DNA from: Acidiferrum sp963771295
GTDB lineage: Bacteria; Acidobacteriota; Terriglobia; Acidiferrales; UBA7541
NCBI GenBank assembly: GCA_963771295.1
Contig: CAVYTB010000017.1
Span: forward strand, 1 to 64,000
Length of the DNA stretch: 64,000 nucleotides
Direction: 5' to 3'
Both the position numbers and the translations under genes were made by a program. Below the pieces are notes generated by a model. It had not been told where the DNA came from. It searched no databases and worked only from the letters and a program-made list of their open reading frames with translations. Positions 1 through 8,074 of the stretch are shown here, one piece after another; position 1 is the first letter of the stretch; every line of letters begins with the position of its first letter.

Positions 1-1
1 T

Positions 2-670
2 TACCTGACGGATGGCGACCCAGCCTACACGCTCGTGCAGGTATCGGTAAACGATTTGATCATGCTTTTCCTTTTCGCACCCATAGTGCGATTTCTTGTG
101 AGCGGAGCCTCTTCGCTGCATGTCCCGTTCAATGTCCTGCTCTATTCGGTATTCGTTTTCATTGTCATCCCCTTGGCGGCGGGTTCTTCGCTGCGATATT
201 GGTTCATCCGCAAGCATGGTGTGAAATGGTTTGAATGCAGTTTGCTGCCAAGATTTGCACCGGTCACGATCTTAGCCCTGCTGGCCACCCTGGTTTTTAT
301 CTTTGCTTTTCAGGCTGACAACATCACCAGCCGCTATTTCCATGTGATTCTGATCGCCATCCCGATTCTGCTGCAGGTGTATTTCAATTCCGGTTTGACG
401 TATGGCCTGATGAAGCTCTTTCGGGTTCAGCATTCCGTGGCTGCGCCCGGCGCATTGATCGGTGCAAGCAACTTCTTTGAGCTTGCCGTGGCCACAGCAA
501 TAGCACTTTTCGGCCCAGGCTCGGGGGCGGCACTGGCGACGGTAGTTGGCGTCCTAGTGGAAGTGCCCGTAATGCTTTCGGTGTGCAGCATGTGTAACCG
601 GACGCGAGATTGGTTCCCACAAGAAGAGGCAGTTGGCCATCGAAGTATCGATGGGGAGGTAGCTATATGA
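2..670 (+). CDS. acr3: ACR3-family arsenite efflux permease, 5' truncated by window edge
   Basis: This integral inner-membrane protein exports arsenite, the product of ArsC. The reading frame is open from base 2 with no start codon, so only the C-terminal part is present. The first visible residues (YLTDGDPAYTLVQVSVND) are the conserved ACR3 block before a transmembrane helix. About six hydrophobic segments follow, with a FNSGLTYGLMKLF stretch and a late GASNFFELAVATAIALFG segment typical of the family. A GTG at 35 is only an internal in-frame codon. Its stop overlaps the ATG of the next gene (ATGA), so the two are probably translationally coupled. It belongs to the arsenic cluster with arsC, arsD, arsA and arsR. 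Confidence 0.93.
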   Translation, partial: YLTDGDPAYTLVQVSVNDLIMLFLFAPIVRFLVSGASSLHVPFNVLLYSVFVFIVIPLAAGSSLRYWFIRKHGVKWFECSLLPRFAPVTILALLATLVFIFAFQADNITSRYFHVILIAIPILLQVYFNSGLTYGLMKLFRVQHSVAAPGALIGASNFFELAVATAIALFGPGSGAALATVVGVLVEVPVMLSVCSMCNRTRDWFPQEEAVGHRSIDGEVAI

Positions 671-927
671 ACCGCGTACAAGAATGCTATGGCAAGATGT
701 TTCCTTCTGTTGTGGAAATGGCTCACAACGAGGCTGTCGCTGGCAAAGTATTTGGATATCAACTGGACTACTCAGGGCAAGTGGCTCAAAGGCGAGACAC
801 GACAGTGGACGCAGTTGCTTGGGAGAAGTGTTTGGAATGCCGTGAATTGGAGGGCTGTTATCGGCTATCCACTGGCACAATGCTCATGGAACTTGCTGTA
901 AAGATTTCGCCCAAGTCTCTTTACTAA
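667..927 (+). CDS. Small conserved Cys-containing protein coupled to ACR3
   Basis: An 86-residue soluble protein whose ATG overlaps the ACR3 stop (ATGA). A longer in-frame start at 610 would lie inside acr3 and is less likely. The C-terminal half carries C-x2-C-x4-C (CLECRELEGCYRLS) followed by a hydrophobic helix. I recall similar short proteins beside acr3-like and other genes in environmental bacteria, but no function is established. The thiols could bind arsenite or another metal; this is inference. There is no signal peptide or membrane segment. Confidence 0.72.
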   Translation: MNRVQECYGKMFPSVVEMAHNEAVAGKVFGYQLDYSGQVAQRRDTTVDAVAWEKCLECRELEGCYRLSTGTMLMELAVKISPKSLY

Positions 928-969
928 TACTCACGTCGCTTTCTGAGGCCGAGAGAAGCGCGCGTAGAT

Positions 970-1389
970 TTAATCCGGAAAGATCACGTACGTAACTTTA
1001 ACGTGGAGTGATTCGTTCGTGGGAGTTATTTCGATTTTTACCGATTCATAATCACTTTCTAAATGCTTGCCGAAAACTAAGCTGGATTCGCCGGATGATT
1101 TAACCGTATAGCCAGGAAGACGTTGCGTCACCCAGCCCGAGTAAGCTCCCCGTGTCTGAGATGTATCAAATTCCCATTGGGCAGAAGCGAACTGCCCCTT
1201 CTGGACGATTCCTTCGGTTTCTCGAACAGATGCGTCGGAAGGAGCGGTTTGCCCTTTCAAGCCTTCCACGCGGTTGCGGACATAGGATGAATTGGATTGG
1301 TTGCACGAACATGAACTGCAAACCGTAAAGATCAGGAGAACATCCAAAAGGGCGGAGCGGCTTGGGAGCCATTGCTTCTTGGCGTTCAT
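970..1389 (-). CDS. Putative secreted lipoprotein downstream of arsC
   Basis: A 139-residue protein with a basic N-terminus, a hydrophobic stretch (ALLDVLLIFTVC) and a Cys-rich SSCSC segment that can serve as a lipobox. The rest is hydrophilic and ends in a beta-rich portion. Its ATG overlaps the arsC stop (ATGA in the minus direction), so it is translated from the arsC message. I do not recognise the family. The placement suggests a periplasmic accessory role in arsenic resistance, but nothing in the sequence proves it. Confidence 0.68.
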   Translation of the reverse strand: MNAKKQWLPSRSALLDVLLIFTVCSSCSCNQSNSSYVRNRVEGLKGQTAPSDASVRETEGIVQKGQFASAQWEFDTSQTRGAYSGWVTQRLPGYTVKSSGESSLVFGKHLESDYESVKIEITPTNESLHVKVTYVIFPD

Positions 1390-1877
1390 TGGTGCCCGAT
1401 GCGGTCGATTGCCTTTTTAATTGCCAGCGTGTCCAGACTGGCCAACGGCAAGCAGAGAAGCAGGTTGATTCTGCGGTCAAGAATCATGAATGCCTCACGA
1501 AATGCCTTTTCGATCTGCTCGGATGTACCAGCCACAGCGGCGGGGTCGGGTACACCCCAATGTGCGGTCATCGGTTGACCCGGCCAGATGGGGCAGACTT
1601 CCTTCGCCGCGTTATCGCAGACTGTGAAAACGAAGTGCAATTCCGGCGCTCCCGGTTTAGCAAATTCGTCCCAATTCTTGCTGCGCAACCCCTCTGTGGG
1701 TAGCTTGGCAATCTCGAGTTGTCGCAGGGCTTGTGGGTGAATCCGACCTGTGGCGTGACTTCCTGCACTGTAAGCGGTGAAATTCGGGAATCCCTTCCTC
1801 TTCATGATTGCTTCCGCCATGATAGAGCGCGCAGAATTTCCGGTGCATAGGAAGAGCACGTTGTACCGTCCTTGCAT
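1386..1877 (-). CDS. arsC: Arsenate reductase, low-molecular-weight phosphatase type (ArsC)
   Basis: A cytoplasmic enzyme that reduces arsenate to arsenite for export. The P-loop CTGNSARS (C-x5-R) begins at residue 11. A conserved PDPAAV supplies the acid Asp, and two further cysteines lie in FTVCDNAAKEVCP, the pattern of thioredoxin-coupled ArsC. The frame is open further upstream, but the start at 1877 is preferred: it begins right before the P-loop strand and is preceded by a GAGGAAGG ribosome-binding site. It is divergent from arsD, with a shared control region, and its stop overlaps the start of the lipoprotein gene. Confidence 0.95.
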   Translation of the reverse strand: MQGRYNVLFLCTGNSARSIMAEAIMKRKGFPNFTAYSAGSHATGRIHPQALRQLEIAKLPTEGLRSKNWDEFAKPGAPELHFVFTVCDNAAKEVCPIWPGQPMTAHWGVPDPAAVAGTSEQIEKAFREAFMILDRRINLLLCLPLASLDTLAIKKAIDRIGHQ

Positions 1878-1989
1878 GATGCCCACCTTCCTCGGAGGGT
1901 CGTACAATGACCAGGTTCCAACAGCGCGTGAATACCTGGTGACGCGGGTCACATTCCGCTCGTCGAAAGAAGCGTAGCATAAGTCAATG

Positions 1990-2009
1990 CTTGTATGCGA
2001 ATATACAAG
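1990..2009. promoter_or_regulatory. Candidate ArsR operator (7-bp dyad) between arsC and arsDAR
   Basis: A perfect inverted repeat CTTGTAT-N6-ATACAAG sits in the divergent arsC/arsD region, 15 bp before the arsD start. A TATACA hexamer (2002-2007) inside it could be a -10 element, so bound repressor would block transcription. Dyads of this size fit the SmtB/ArsR winged-helix family, and an arsR gene ends the operon. The half-site extended to ATACAAGTAT recurs at 2034-2043, exactly 31 bp (three helical turns) downstream, within arsD codons. Confidence 0.55.
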
Positions 2010-2024
2010 TATCGGAGATCGATG

Positions 2025-2414
2025 ATGACCAAAATACAAGTATTTGACCCCGCTATGTGCTGCTCGACCGGCGTTTGCGGGCCGAGCATTGATCCCGCCC
2101 TGCCACGATTCGCCGCAGACCTCGAATGGCTAAAGAGCAAGGGAGTGGAAGTCGAGCGCCACAACCTGGCGCAGGAAATTGCTGCCTTCACGAGCAATCC
2201 TGTTGTCAAGACCGCGCTGAACAGCCGAGGCAGCGAGTGTCTACCCCTTCTACTGCTCGATGGAATGATTGTCGCGGAGGGAGCCTACCCGACCCGGGAG
2301 GAGCTTGCACGACTTGCCAAGGTGGAATTCGAGCCGGGACCAGTGATCGCCCAGACCAAGGCACAGCAGCCTTTCGTGACGATTGGTGCACCGGGGAAGT
2401 CTGGCGCAAGGTAA
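2025..2414 (+). CDS. arsD: Arsenite metallochaperone / weak repressor ArsD
   Basis: ArsD hands arsenite to the ArsA ATPase and can act as a weak regulator. The metal-binding CCSTGVCG places cysteines at residues 12, 13 and 18, the positions used by well-studied ArsD proteins. The length (129 residues) is normal for the family. Two ATGs in tandem (2022, 2025) follow a GGAG site; 2025 gives the canonical N-terminus. It is followed after 3 bp by arsA, its biochemical partner. Confidence 0.93.
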   Translation: MTKIQVFDPAMCCSTGVCGPSIDPALPRFAADLEWLKSKGVEVERHNLAQEIAAFTSNPVVKTALNSRGSECLPLLLLDGMIVAEGAYPTREELARLAKVEFEPGPVIAQTKAQQPFVTIGAPGKSGAR

Positions 2415-2417
2415 GTC

Positions 2418-4173
2418 ATGAAGCCTACCCAAGATCTCACCCGCAATCTGCTCTTCACCGGAAAGGGTGGCGTGGGTAAGACCTCGATTGCTTGTGCCAT
2501 TGCCGTTTCACTTGCTGAACGGGGAAAGCGAGTCCTCTTGGTGAGCACCGATCCCGCCTCCAATCTCGACGAAGTCTTGGAAACACGCTTGGGAATACGT
2601 CCTACTCCGATTGCCAAGATGCCGGGTCTCAAGGCCATGAATGTAGACCCGAAGAGGCAGCACGTCTTTACGTGAACGGGTTGTTGGACCCTATCGCGAG
2701 CTTCTTCCTAAATCGGCGGTGGACAACATCGAAGAACAGCTCTCTGGTGCGTGCACCATCGAAATCGCAGCTTTCGATGAATTTGCGAAGCTGTTGGGAG
2801 ATCAAGCCGCCACAAGTGACTACGACCACATCATTTTTGACACCGCTCCGACTGGCCATACGTTGCGGCTCCTGCAATTACCAGCAGCTTGGACTGACTT
2901 CATCGAAACCAACATGACCGGCACATCCTGCCTTGGTCCTCTGGCGGGCCTGCAGACACTGAAGGAACTCTACGCAAAAGCGCTGCACGCGCTCTCGGAC
3001 TTGAACACCACGACGGTATTTCTCGTCAGTCGCCCCGATCACTCGGCGCTTGCTGAGGCAGACCGTACGCGAGGTGAGCTTGAAGGGCTTAGCATTACTA
3101 ATCAGAGGTTGATTCTGAACGGTGTTTTTGAGGCGAGCGGCAGAGAGGATGCGGTTGCTCTCGCATTGGAATCAAGGGGCAAGAAGGCCTTGGCCGAGAT
3201 GCCGCAAGGGCTACGCGCACTTCCGAAAGATGAAGTTGCGCTGGTTTCTAACGCTCTCATTGGTGTTGAGGCGCTCCGCCAGCTATCTTCCGGCCGCGCA
3301 CCATTTCAACAAGGAACTCTCGGGGTCCCACGGCGGGCTGTTCTGCCACAGCCTCTCGCTCAGTTGTTAGCCGAAATAGCGGCAAGCAGAAAAAGCGTCG
3401 TCATGACGATGGGGAAAGGGGGCGTGGGGAAGACTACGGTGGCGGCTGCGATTGCCGTGGAACTCGCGCGGATGGGTCATAAAGTCCATTTGACTACGAC
3501 TGACCCCGCAGCCCACGTTGCAATGACGCTGAATGGCAAGGTGCCTGGATTGCAGGTCACTCGCATTGACCCTGTTGCTGTGACGCGGGGCTACACGAAG
3601 AAGTCATGGCCGAATCTGGCCGTGACCTTGATGAAAAAGGCAAGGCTCTGCTAGAAGAGGATCTCCGCTCTCCTTGCACGGAGGAGATCGCCGTGTTTCG
3701 CGCCTTCGCTCGCAGAGTGAATGAGGGCAACGATGGCTTTGTTGTGATTGATACGGCTCCGACGGGCCATACACTGTTGTTGCTGGACGCGGCTGAAGCT
3801 TATCACCGTGATGTCGCCCGCAATCTGAGTTACATTCCCGACAGTGTCCGCAGATTGCTTCCGCAACTTCGCGACCCCGAGTTCACGAAAATTGTCATCG
3901 TGACGCTGCCAGAGGCGACGCCAGTACATGAGGCGGCACGGTTGCAGGAGGCTGAAGCGTGCGGGAATTAGTCCGTATGCATGGGTCATTAATCAGAGTT
4001 TCTGCGCTACAGATACTAATGACCCCTTGTTGGTTGAACGCGGACGACTCGAACTGCGCTACATTTCAGAGGTGACCGAGACCTTAGCCAAGCGCGTATC
4101 ATTGATTCCCTGGCAGATTGAAGATCCCGTTGGGAGCGAGCGGTTGCGACAAATTGCGGAAGTGACCGTATAA
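2418..4173 (+). pseudogene. arsA: Arsenite-transporting ATPase ArsA, frame-interrupted
   Basis: ArsA is a two-domain cytoplasmic ATPase that energises arsenite export. Both P-loops (GKGGVGKT, near 2461 and 3415), both DTAPTGHT signature motifs and the end of the second half are present, but in four reading-frame segments. Frame breaks lie at about 2651, 2674, 3597 and 3950. The first three are each repaired by restoring one G in a GGAA context, which yields normal ArsA sequence. The last needs two extra bases or loss of one. Corrected length is about 585 residues, normal for ArsA. Clean conservation around every break argues for sequencing error or a very recent lesion. The following arsR gene is intact. 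Confidence 0.88.
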
Positions 4174-4193
4174 CGGTGAAAAGGAAGAAGCGC

Positions 4194-4592
4194 ATGAAAG
4201 AACTGGAACAATATTTCAAGGCACTCGCTGACACAAACCGGCTACGCATCTTGAATCTTCTTCTTCATGGTGAATTGTGTGTCTGCGATATCCAGTATGT
4301 CTTGGAGGCAACACAGCCAAATGTTTCTCGCCATCTTGCCTATCTGAAGAACTCGGGCCTTGTTCAGGATCGTCGGGATGGTTACAGAATCTTTTACCGC
4401 CTTGCTGATCCAAAGCAGGGTATGAAGAGGCGCTTATTCGAGTTTCTGCAAGACGCCTACAAGAATCAGGCACAACTGGCTGCCGACAAAAAACGCCTGA
4501 AAGAAGCGATTGAGGCCGGTTTCTGCACAGTCAGTGAATGGAAACCTTACTCCGCTATCAGTGGAGCCAAAGGGATGCAGGCAAACCATTGA
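4194..4592 (+). CDS. arsR: ArsR-family arsenite-responsive repressor
   Basis: A winged-helix repressor of 132 residues that releases DNA on binding As(III). The N-terminal helices (YFKALADTNRLRIL) are followed by the CVCD metal site (Cys 29 and 31) and the recognition helix QPNVSRHLAYLKNSGLV. The ATG at 4194 follows AAGGAAG, whereas an upstream in-frame start would include part of that site. It is the last gene of arsD-arsA-arsR and probably acts on the dyad at 1990-2009. A tail of about 45 residues after the winged-helix domain includes one further Cys. Confidence 0.94.
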   Translation: MKELEQYFKALADTNRLRILNLLLHGELCVCDIQYVLEATQPNVSRHLAYLKNSGLVQDRRDGYRIFYRLADPKQGMKRRLFEFLQDAYKNQAQLAADKKRLKEAIEAGFCTVSEWKPYSAISGAKGMQANH

Positions 4593-4825
4593 TCACGATC
4601 TTCCTCTGAACTTAGGGAACAGTTTTAACCACACTCTCGCCGTTCACCATGGTTCTCGTCAGTTTTTGCGTGCCAACAGTTCTTCGTGCCAAGTCACTTC
4701 TAGAGGCTTTTTCTCGCAAACGGGCGCGACAGTTCGCCTGTTAGCTTGCGAGGCTGTGTGCCAGCGAATGCAATCACACACAGATCAAATAACGAGAGGG
4801 AAGGTACCCACGAAGAGCAGTGGCT

Positions 4826-5705
4826 TCAATTCGCAAAGGGATATTTTGCGAGGAGTTCGCGGCGGATCTTGGCTGCGGCTGCAGGTGTGAGCTGGTCGGC
4901 CGGTGCTTTGCGTAACTGCTCGATGGTGGATTCGAGGCTCGCGGAAAAGCCTCGCAAGGGGCGCATCCGTCGAAGTGCTCTTCCAGTTTTTGGCACAACG
5001 AGTCGTCAAGTTGCTCATCGAGATAATCCGAGAGCTGAGCGAAGAGAGCTTTGCAAGATGCTGGCCGCCGTTCTGGGTTCGCTGAGGTTCTCTTAATTTC
5101 GGTCGAGGCATTGTTCCCTGGTATACGCCGCTTGTGACCGTCCCGCGCGAGAGTTTGCCGGACAAACAGGCGGGCACGGTGCAAGCGAACGCGGACCGTG
5201 CCGGGGCGCAGTCCGGTGATATCTCCCACCTCGTCGTCCGTGAGTCCTTCCATGTCGCGCAAGACCAGAATGATGCGGTACTGCCGGGACAGTTGCTGAA
5301 TGGCTTCGCGTAGCCGTCTGGCTTGCTGGCTCCTGATTGCCATTGACTCGGGGTTGACCGGGCGTTCATGGGAGAGGCGCGCGAGCTCAAGACGATCCGG
5401 CATGAGCTCATCGAGAGAAAGATCCTGCTTGGGGCGTATTTACTTTTGCGGCGGCTCATCAAGCAGCGATTCTTGGCTACCTTGTAGAGCCACACCAGCA
5501 ACGCGCGCGGACTTTCAAACTTTGGCAGGTAGGGCAGCGCTTTGACGAGCACTTCCTGCATGGTGTCCTCGGCATCCTCACGCTGGCCGCAAACTCTCAT
5601 GCTGAAGGAAAAAACCGTGCCCTGCAGGAGCTCCAGGGCATGCTCCAGGGCCTTCGGGTCCTTTTTCTCAAGCAGCGTTATGGCCTGTTCGATCTCTTTT
5701 CGCAT
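4826..5705 (-). pseudogene. ECF-type sigma factor with fused C-terminal zinc-finger domain, frame-interrupted
   Basis: The N-terminal part has sigma-70 region 2 (AEDTMQEVLVKALPYLPKF, LYKVAKNRC) and the next segment has region 4 (LSRQYRIILVLRDMEGLTD, GTVRVRLHRAR). A C-terminal H-x3-C-x2-C (HFDGCAPC) resembles the zinc-binding anti-sigma fold. Two frame breaks interrupt it, near 5430 (one A lost from a run) and 4945 (one T lost, coding strand). With both restored the protein reads through to a stop at 4826-4828, about 294 residues. The start at 5705 follows GAGGGTG. Fusion of sigma and zinc-finger domains suggests autonomous or redox/metal-responsive control. It stands alone between arsR and the first efflux operon. 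Confidence 0.8.
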
Positions 5706-5897
5706 GTCACCCTCACGATATCACACGCTTCCTTAGGGGGAACTCACCTTCAGCCCTAAGCCATTGAAAGGAGGCGCGTTACCCCACGCCCATTGGGTAG
5801 ATCACAGGCTTTCGGATTCGCCTGTAACAAATTCCGAGATTCTGCATTTGTTCCTACAACAGCTCACAGATCCCGACGTTACAAGAGGAGGAAAGAG

Positions 5898-6116
5898 ATG
5901 ACGAGCAATGTGGGGACTATGGATCGGGCCATCCGCTTTATTTTGGGGATAATTCTCATCGCTTTGGGCCTTACACATATTTTGACTGGCGGCATGGCCA
6001 TCGCCGCGTATTGCGTGGGTGGTATCGCGCTGCTTACCGGGGCGATTCGCTTCTGTCCGGCATGGACCTTGGTTGGCATTAACACTTGTCCGCTGAAGGC
6101 CAAGGAATCCAAGTAG
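5898..6116 (+). CDS. Small DUF2892-type inner-membrane protein
   Basis: A 72-residue protein beginning MTSNVGTMDRAIRF, followed by two hydrophobic segments separated by a short turn and a CPAWTLVGINTCP end. This is the pattern of the DUF2892 family, often found near sulfur/rhodanese or redox genes. The ATG at 5898 follows GAGGAGGAAAGAG, a strong ribosome-binding site, so the longer upstream frame is rejected. It opens the gene set leading into OsmC and the RND pump. A paralogue closes that set at 12482-12670. The function is unknown. Confidence 0.85.
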   Translation: MTSNVGTMDRAIRFILGIILIALGLTHILTGGMAIAAYCVGGIALLTGAIRFCPAWTLVGINTCPLKAKESK

Positions 6117-6165
6117 TTTCCTCAGTTTTCTTCGTTTAGAAGCAGGAAGTCATTTGGAGCGTGTC

Positions 6166-6636
6166 ATGATTCAAGCAAAAGTAACTCTCGCGCAATCACT
6201 GAAATCGCAGAGGCAGTTCATCGCCGAAACCGGCAGCGGGCATCATCTGATTTTGGATGATGCCGCAGGAGCAACCGGGGCAAAACCCATTGAACTGGTG
6301 GCTGTGGCCCTGGCCGGATGCACAGCGTTTGACGTAGTGACCATGCTGCGACAGAAGTATCACCAAAAGCTAACTGGCTACGAAGTGTTCGTGGAAGCGG
6401 ACCAGGCGGAACGGCCACCGCAGGTGTTCACCACGATCCGAGTGCGCCACGTTTTAACGGGGATCGGCATCGAGAAGCAGGGGGTGGAGCAAGCGATCCA
6501 ACTCTCCGAGGAGAAGTATTGCTCCGTGGGAGCCATGCTGAAGGCCAACGCGAAAGTAGAAACCACTTACGAGATTAATGAAGAATCCGCCGGCTGGCTG
6601 AAACCAGGGACCGTACCGGAGCGGGTCTGCACTTGA
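6166..6636 (+). CDS. OsmC/Ohr-family protein
   Basis: A 156-residue protein of the OsmC fold, associated with detoxification of organic peroxides or sulfur species. GAKPIELVAVALAGCTAFDVVTML carries the first conserved Cys in its usual helix. EEKYCSVGAMLK near residue 120 carries the second. The pair is typical of the thiol-dependent OsmC group. The start at 6166 follows GGAG. It is closely followed by the TolC-like gene, whose ATG lies 9 bp past its stop, so it belongs to the same transcript. Substrate is not predictable. Confidence 0.88.
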   Translation: MIQAKVTLAQSLKSQRQFIAETGSGHHLILDDAAGATGAKPIELVAVALAGCTAFDVVTMLRQKYHQKLTGYEVFVEADQAERPPQVFTTIRVRHVLTGIGIEKQGVEQAIQLSEEKYCSVGAMLKANAKVETTYEINEESAGWLKPGTVPERVCT

Positions 6637-6644
6637 GGGTCGCC

Positions 6645-8048
6645 ATGGGTTCCGCGTGGTACAGCAAGGTTAAAACAGCGTTGGTGGGTCTGGGGTTGCT
6701 GACCATTATGGCCACGCCGCGAAGCCAGGCACAAGAGAACAGTGCAATTCGTTCGATTACCCTCGAACAAGCGGTGCAAATGGCACTGCAACAAAATCCG
6801 GCCTTTCAAACGAGCAAAGACGACGCCGATGCCGCTCGTGCCCGCCTAAAAGAAGTGCAATCCGCATGGTATCCGCGCTTTGATTTTAACCAGGACTTCA
6901 CGCGGGGAAACAATCCGGTCTACGTATTCGGCACGAAGTTGACGCAACGGCAATTCTCCGAAGCCGACTTTCATTTGAACCAGCTCAACACACCAACTCC
7001 GCTGGACAACTTTCAGACGCGGTTTTCCGGGCAGTGGCGGCTTTTTGATTCTGGCGAGACTCTACTGCATCAGCGCAGCGCAAAACGCCTGGTGACCGCG
7101 GCCGATTTCGAGACGGAACAGGCACGGCAGGATCTGATCCTGGAAATCGTCCGAAGTTACTACGGCGTGCTGGTGCTGAAGGAAAGCGCGAAAGCAGCGG
7201 ACGAAGCATTGAAGGCAGCGGAATCGAGCGCGCAACGCATGGAGGCGATGCACAAGGCGGGATTGCTGGTGGATTCGGACCTGCTGAGCGCAAAGGTTTT
7301 TGTGTCGCAGATGAGAGACCGCCAAATCCGCGCGCAGAACGATCTGGCGCTGGCGGAGATGCAACTCGCGCGGGAGATGGGAATGGCGCTCGAGACGCCG
7401 GCGGAACCATCCGCGGCCTTGGCCGAGCCCGGGATGCCGGGGAAGACCATAGACGAATGGACTCGCACGGCCCTCGAAGAGCGGCCTGGGCTTCGGGCAG
7501 CGCAACTGCAGGAAACGGCGATGGGCGAAGAGAGAAAAGCCGCCAAAGCGGAATTCGGGCCAAAGATCGGCGTGTTTGGCAGTGTAGAGCGCGATGCAAT
7601 GACGCTTGGCGGTCCTTCAGGAACAAACTGGACGGCGGGCGCAAGACTCGACTTCAACGTCTTTGCGGGCGGAGCACAAAAGGCCCGTGTCGCGGAAGCC
7701 ACTGCGAATGCAAACAAGGCGAAACATAACGTTGAGTGGTTCCGTTCGGGTGTGCAGATGGAAGTGCGCAAGGCGTATCTGGACGGAAATGCCGCAGCAC
7801 AGATAACCGTGTCGGCGCGCGATGCAGCGGAACAGGCCAAAGAGAGCTTGCGCATAGTACAGAACCGGTATGAGACGGGACTGACGACTGTCACAGAGCT
7901 GCTACGTGCGCAGACAGCCCAGCTTGATGCAAGGACAGAATATCTGGCGGCACTGCAAGATTGGCAAGTGGCAACAGCACAGCTGGAGCGAGCAGCCGGT
8001 GTACTCACGCCGGAATCGACGCTGATCACAGGAGCGGGCCAGCCATGA
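6645..8048 (+). CDS. TolC-family outer-membrane efflux protein (first RND operon)
   Basis: About 467 residues with a signal peptide ending near PRSQAQ, then the repeated coiled-coil architecture of outer-membrane efflux proteins. LEQAVQMALQQNPAF near the start and a matching second repeat (RPGLRAAQLQETAMGEERKA) are the two family halves. RYETGLTTVTELLRAQTAQLDA is the characteristic C-terminal helix motif. It forms the trans-envelope exit duct for the pump encoded downstream. The start at 6645 follows GAGGG; a TTG at 6633 is less likely. Its stop overlaps a possible ATG of the next gene. Confidence 0.93.
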   Translation: MGSAWYSKVKTALVGLGLLTIMATPRSQAQENSAIRSITLEQAVQMALQQNPAFQTSKDDADAARARLKEVQSAWYPRFDFNQDFTRGNNPVYVFGTKLTQRQFSEADFHLNQLNTPTPLDNFQTRFSGQWRLFDSGETLLHQRSAKRLVTAADFETEQARQDLILEIVRSYYGVLVLKESAKAADEALKAAESSAQRMEAMHKAGLLVDSDLLSAKVFVSQMRDRQIRAQNDLALAEMQLAREMGMALETPAEPSAALAEPGMPGKTIDEWTRTALEERPGLRAAQLQETAMGEERKAAKAEFGPKIGVFGSVERDAMTLGGPSGTNWTAGARLDFNVFAGGAQKARVAEATANANKAKHNVEWFRSGVQMEVRKAYLDGNAAAQITVSARDAAEQAKESLRIVQNRYETGLTTVTELLRAQTAQLDARTEYLAALQDWQVATAQLERAAGVLTPESTLITGAGQP

Positions 8049-8074
8049 ATTTCGCGCGAAGAACGGGAGATACG

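Noticed and set aside
2418..4173. Programmed frameshifting in arsA
   Set aside because: Three same-direction shifts and a fourth would be needed, with no slippery heptamers or stimulatory structure; single-base loss is simpler.
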